Assembly: GCF_001591005.1 (NCBI RefSeq)
Contig: NZ_BCTY01000002.1
Coordinates: 62,001-126,000 of the forward strand
DNA: 64,000 nt
From: Sphingomonas sanguinis NBRC 13937
GTDB taxonomy: Bacteria; Pseudomonadota; Alphaproteobacteria; Sphingomonadales; Sphingomonadaceae
Reading direction: 5' to 3'
Shown: piece by piece, positions 62,314-64,000 of the stretch
Position numbering within the stretch: the first letter of the stretch is position 1
Layout of the letters: each line of letters begins with the position of its first letter
Notes under the pieces: generated by a model
Seen by the model: the letters and a program-made list of their open reading frames with translations, nothing else
Database searches by the model: none
Told to the model about the DNA's origin: nothing
Made by a program: the position numbers and the translations under genes

Positions 62314-62337
62314 CAATTGGTCTGATAGCGGTAACGT
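62314..62337. promoter_or_regulatory. Candidate operator half-sites between manD and GH67
   Basis: CCAATTGG (62314-62321) runs into ATTGGTCTGA (62317-62326), which recurs upstream of the 39955 and 35124 operons. It is followed by GGTAACG (62331-62337), the left half of the LacI-type palindrome at 49542. No complete dyad is present. Confidence 0.4.
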
Positions 62338-62387
62338 GAGGCCCAAGCACCGGCTTGTCAATCGGCGGTGCAACAGGAGAGAATGGC

Positions 62388-64000
62388 ATGACCAGGTTCC
62401 GCACGCTGATCGGAGCGCTGTCTGTCTCATTGGTCATAGCAGTGAGCCCGGCAGCAGCCGAGGACGGCTATGCCCTGTGGTTGAGGGCGCAGGGACCGGC
62501 AATCACCCAGGCGACCGTGACGCGGCTGGGCGACTCGGCGACATTGAACCTGGCCGAGGCCGAACTGCGCCGCGCGGTGCCGGGCGGTACGCTGCCGATC
62601 CTGCTGACGACCGCCGCCGCCCCTGCCCTGCGCCCGCTGAAGCTGCCGTTCGAGGGGTTGGGCGATGAGGGCTATCTGGTCCGCAACGCGACGCTCAACG
62701 GTCAGCGCATGATATTGGTGGCGGGCAATAGCGATCGGGGCGCGCTCTACGGGGCCTTCGCGCTGATCCGTCACCTCGCCACGGGCGGCAAGGACGATGC
62801 GTTGAACCTGCGATCCGCGCCCAAGGTGAAGCTGCGTGTCCTGAACCACTGGGACAATCTCGATGGTTCGATCGAGCGCGGCTATGCGGGCCAGTCGCTC
62901 TGGGACTGGTGGACGCTCCCCGACTTCAAGGACCCGCGCTACACCGATTATGCCCGTGCCAATGCCTCGATCGGGATCAACGGCACCGTCCTCAACAACG
63001 TCAATGCCAAGGCCGACAGCCTGACCGCGCCCTATATCGCCAAGGCGGCGGCGCTGGCGGACGTCTTCCGGCCGTGGGGCATCAAGGTCTATCTCTCGGT
63101 CAAATTCTCCGCCCCGATCGAGCTGGGCGGCCTGAAGACCGCCGACCCGCGCGATCCGGCGGTGGCGGCATGGTGGAAAGCCAAGGCGGACGAAATCTAT
63201 CGCAGCATCCCCAATTTCGGCGGCTTCCTGGTCAAGGCGAACAGCGAGGGACAGCCGGGCCCGCGCGACTATGGTGCCAGCCATGCCGACGGCGCGAACA
63301 TGCTCGCCGCCGCAGTAAAGCCCCATGGCGGCATCGTGATGTGGCGCGCCTTCGTATATGCCGAAACCGACCCTGAGGACCGCGCCAAACAGGCCTATAC
63401 CGAGTTCAAGCCGCTCGACGGCCAGTTCGCCGACAATGTGCTGGTGCAGGTGAAAAACGGCGCGATCGACTTCCAGCCGCGCGAGCCGTTCCATCCGCTC
63501 TTCGGTGCCATGCCGCGCACGCCGTTGATGATCGAGTTCCAGATTACCAAGGAATATCTGGGCTTTGCGACCCATCTCGCCTATCTGGGCCCGCTCTTTG
63601 CCGAGACGCTGGACGCGAAGACCGGGTGGAAGCCGGGCGAAACCGTCGCCGATGTGGTGGATGGCACGGCCGAACACCATGCGCTCACTGGCATGGCGGG
63701 CGTCGCCAATATCGGGCGCGACCGCGACTGGAGCGGATCGACCTTCAACCAGGCCAACTGGTACGCCTTCGGCCGCCTGGCCTGGGACCCCGATCTGTCG
63801 GCGCAGAGCATCGCGCGTGACTGGACCGAGCAGACGTTCGGCACCGACCGCCAGGTCGTCGATACCGTCACCGCGATGATGATGGGCTCGCGCGAGGCGG
63901 TGGTGGACTACACGGGCGCGCTGGGCCTGGCGCACCTGATGGCGACGGGCCATCATTATGGGCCCGGGCCCTGGGTGTCGGAGCTGGCGCGGCCGGAATG
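62388..64000 (+). CDS. Exported GH67 alpha-glucuronidase (cut by window end)
   Basis: 537 residues visible; the family is usually about 700. ATG 62388 has GGAGAG upstream. A signal peptide (MTRFRTLIGALSVSLVIAVS, ending AAAE) precedes the N-terminal domain (ALYGAFALIRHLATG) and the barrel. Catalytic carboxylates are recognisable in VKANSEGQPGP (acid Glu), NGAIDFQP (Asp) and MIEFQITKEY (Glu). It removes 4-O-methylglucuronic acid from xylo-oligosaccharides. It is divergent from manD, which handles the released uronate after two further steps not encoded here. Confidence 0.93.
   Translation, partial: MTRFRTLIGALSVSLVIAVSPAAAEDGYALWLRAQGPAITQATVTRLGDSATLNLAEAELRRAVPGGTLPILLTTAAAPALRPLKLPFEGLGDEGYLVRNATLNGQRMILVAGNSDRGALYGAFALIRHLATGGKDDALNLRSAPKVKLRVLNHWDNLDGSIERGYAGQSLWDWWTLPDFKDPRYTDYARANASIGINGTVLNNVNAKADSLTAPYIAKAAALADVFRPWGIKVYLSVKFSAPIELGGLKTADPRDPAVAAWWKAKADEIYRSIPNFGGFLVKANSEGQPGPRDYGASHADGANMLAAAVKPHGGIVMWRAFVYAETDPEDRAKQAYTEFKPLDGQFADNVLVQVKNGAIDFQPREPFHPLFGAMPRTPLMIEFQITKEYLGFATHLAYLGPLFAETLDAKTGWKPGETVADVVDGTAEHHALTGMAGVANIGRDRDWSGSTFNQANWYAFGRLAWDPDLSAQSIARDWTEQTFGTDRQVVDTVTAMMMGSREAVVDYTGALGLAHLMATGHHYGPGPWVSELARPE

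Overview
The window reads as a chromosomal segment of a GC-rich alphaproteobacterium, most likely a sphingomonad (Sphingomonas or a close relative). The evidence is the density of TonB-dependent receptors, the hexuronate/xylan hydrolase genes with ACS-family MFS transporters, a mannonate dehydratase whose catalytic residues match the Novosphingobium enzyme position for position (offset +1), and the ctaA-rplM-rpsI order. This assignment is inference from gene content; no 16S gene is present.

Layout. 1-5.4 kb: a truncated ROK regulator divergent from a TonB receptor, a PI-PLC-like phosphodiesterase and a YdcF-type protein. 5.4-8.6 kb: LysR regulator divergent from an aldo/keto reductase and an MFS exporter. 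8.6-12.4 kb: a persulfide/sulfide detoxification module (bigR-like repressor, rhodanese-DUF2892 protein, TauE/SafE exporter, divergent persulfide dioxygenase), then a chromate transporter. 12.6-16.8 kb: a tripartite exporter-like operon whose ABC protein has lost the ATPase motifs. 16.9-21.2 kb: GNAT acetyltransferase behind an FNR/FixK-like box, a chemoreceptor, a DUF4892-like protein, a YaiI-family protein and an FKBP isomerase. 21.4-25.5 kb: a Type III restriction-modification system with an AT-richer patch inside mod. 25.7 kb: a membrane HWE/HisKA_2-type histidine kinase. 27.1-30.7 kb: an lldPRD L-lactate operon with two similar operators. 31.2 kb: tRNA-Pro(TGG).

31.3-49.5 kb is a carbohydrate-utilisation locus: GH2 beta-glucuronidase-like enzyme, esterase-like hydrolase, two TonB receptors, GH31, two GH43 enzymes, two hexuronate-type MFS transporters and a LacI regulator. 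It is separated by a housekeeping block (zur-like gene, ctaA, rplM, rpsI, DMT transporter, a secreted unknown, modABC, lepA, CsgG-like/SH3 protein; 49.8-59.6 kb) from a second arm at 59.6-64 kb: an MFS transporter, mannonate dehydratase and a GH67 alpha-glucuronidase cut by the window end. Together the arms outline uptake and breakdown of (methyl)glucuronoxylan-type oligosaccharides to glucuronate and on to 2-keto-3-deoxygluconate. Uronate isomerase and fructuronate reductase are not in the window. Related operator-like palindromes occur upstream of several of these units.

Three copies of a palindromic intergenic element (45.3, 49.7 and 56.6 kb) show compensatory stem changes. The most unusual protein-coding item is the ABC-like component of the 12.6-16.8 kb operon, in which Walker A, Walker B and the H-loop are all degraded while the operon is otherwise intact.
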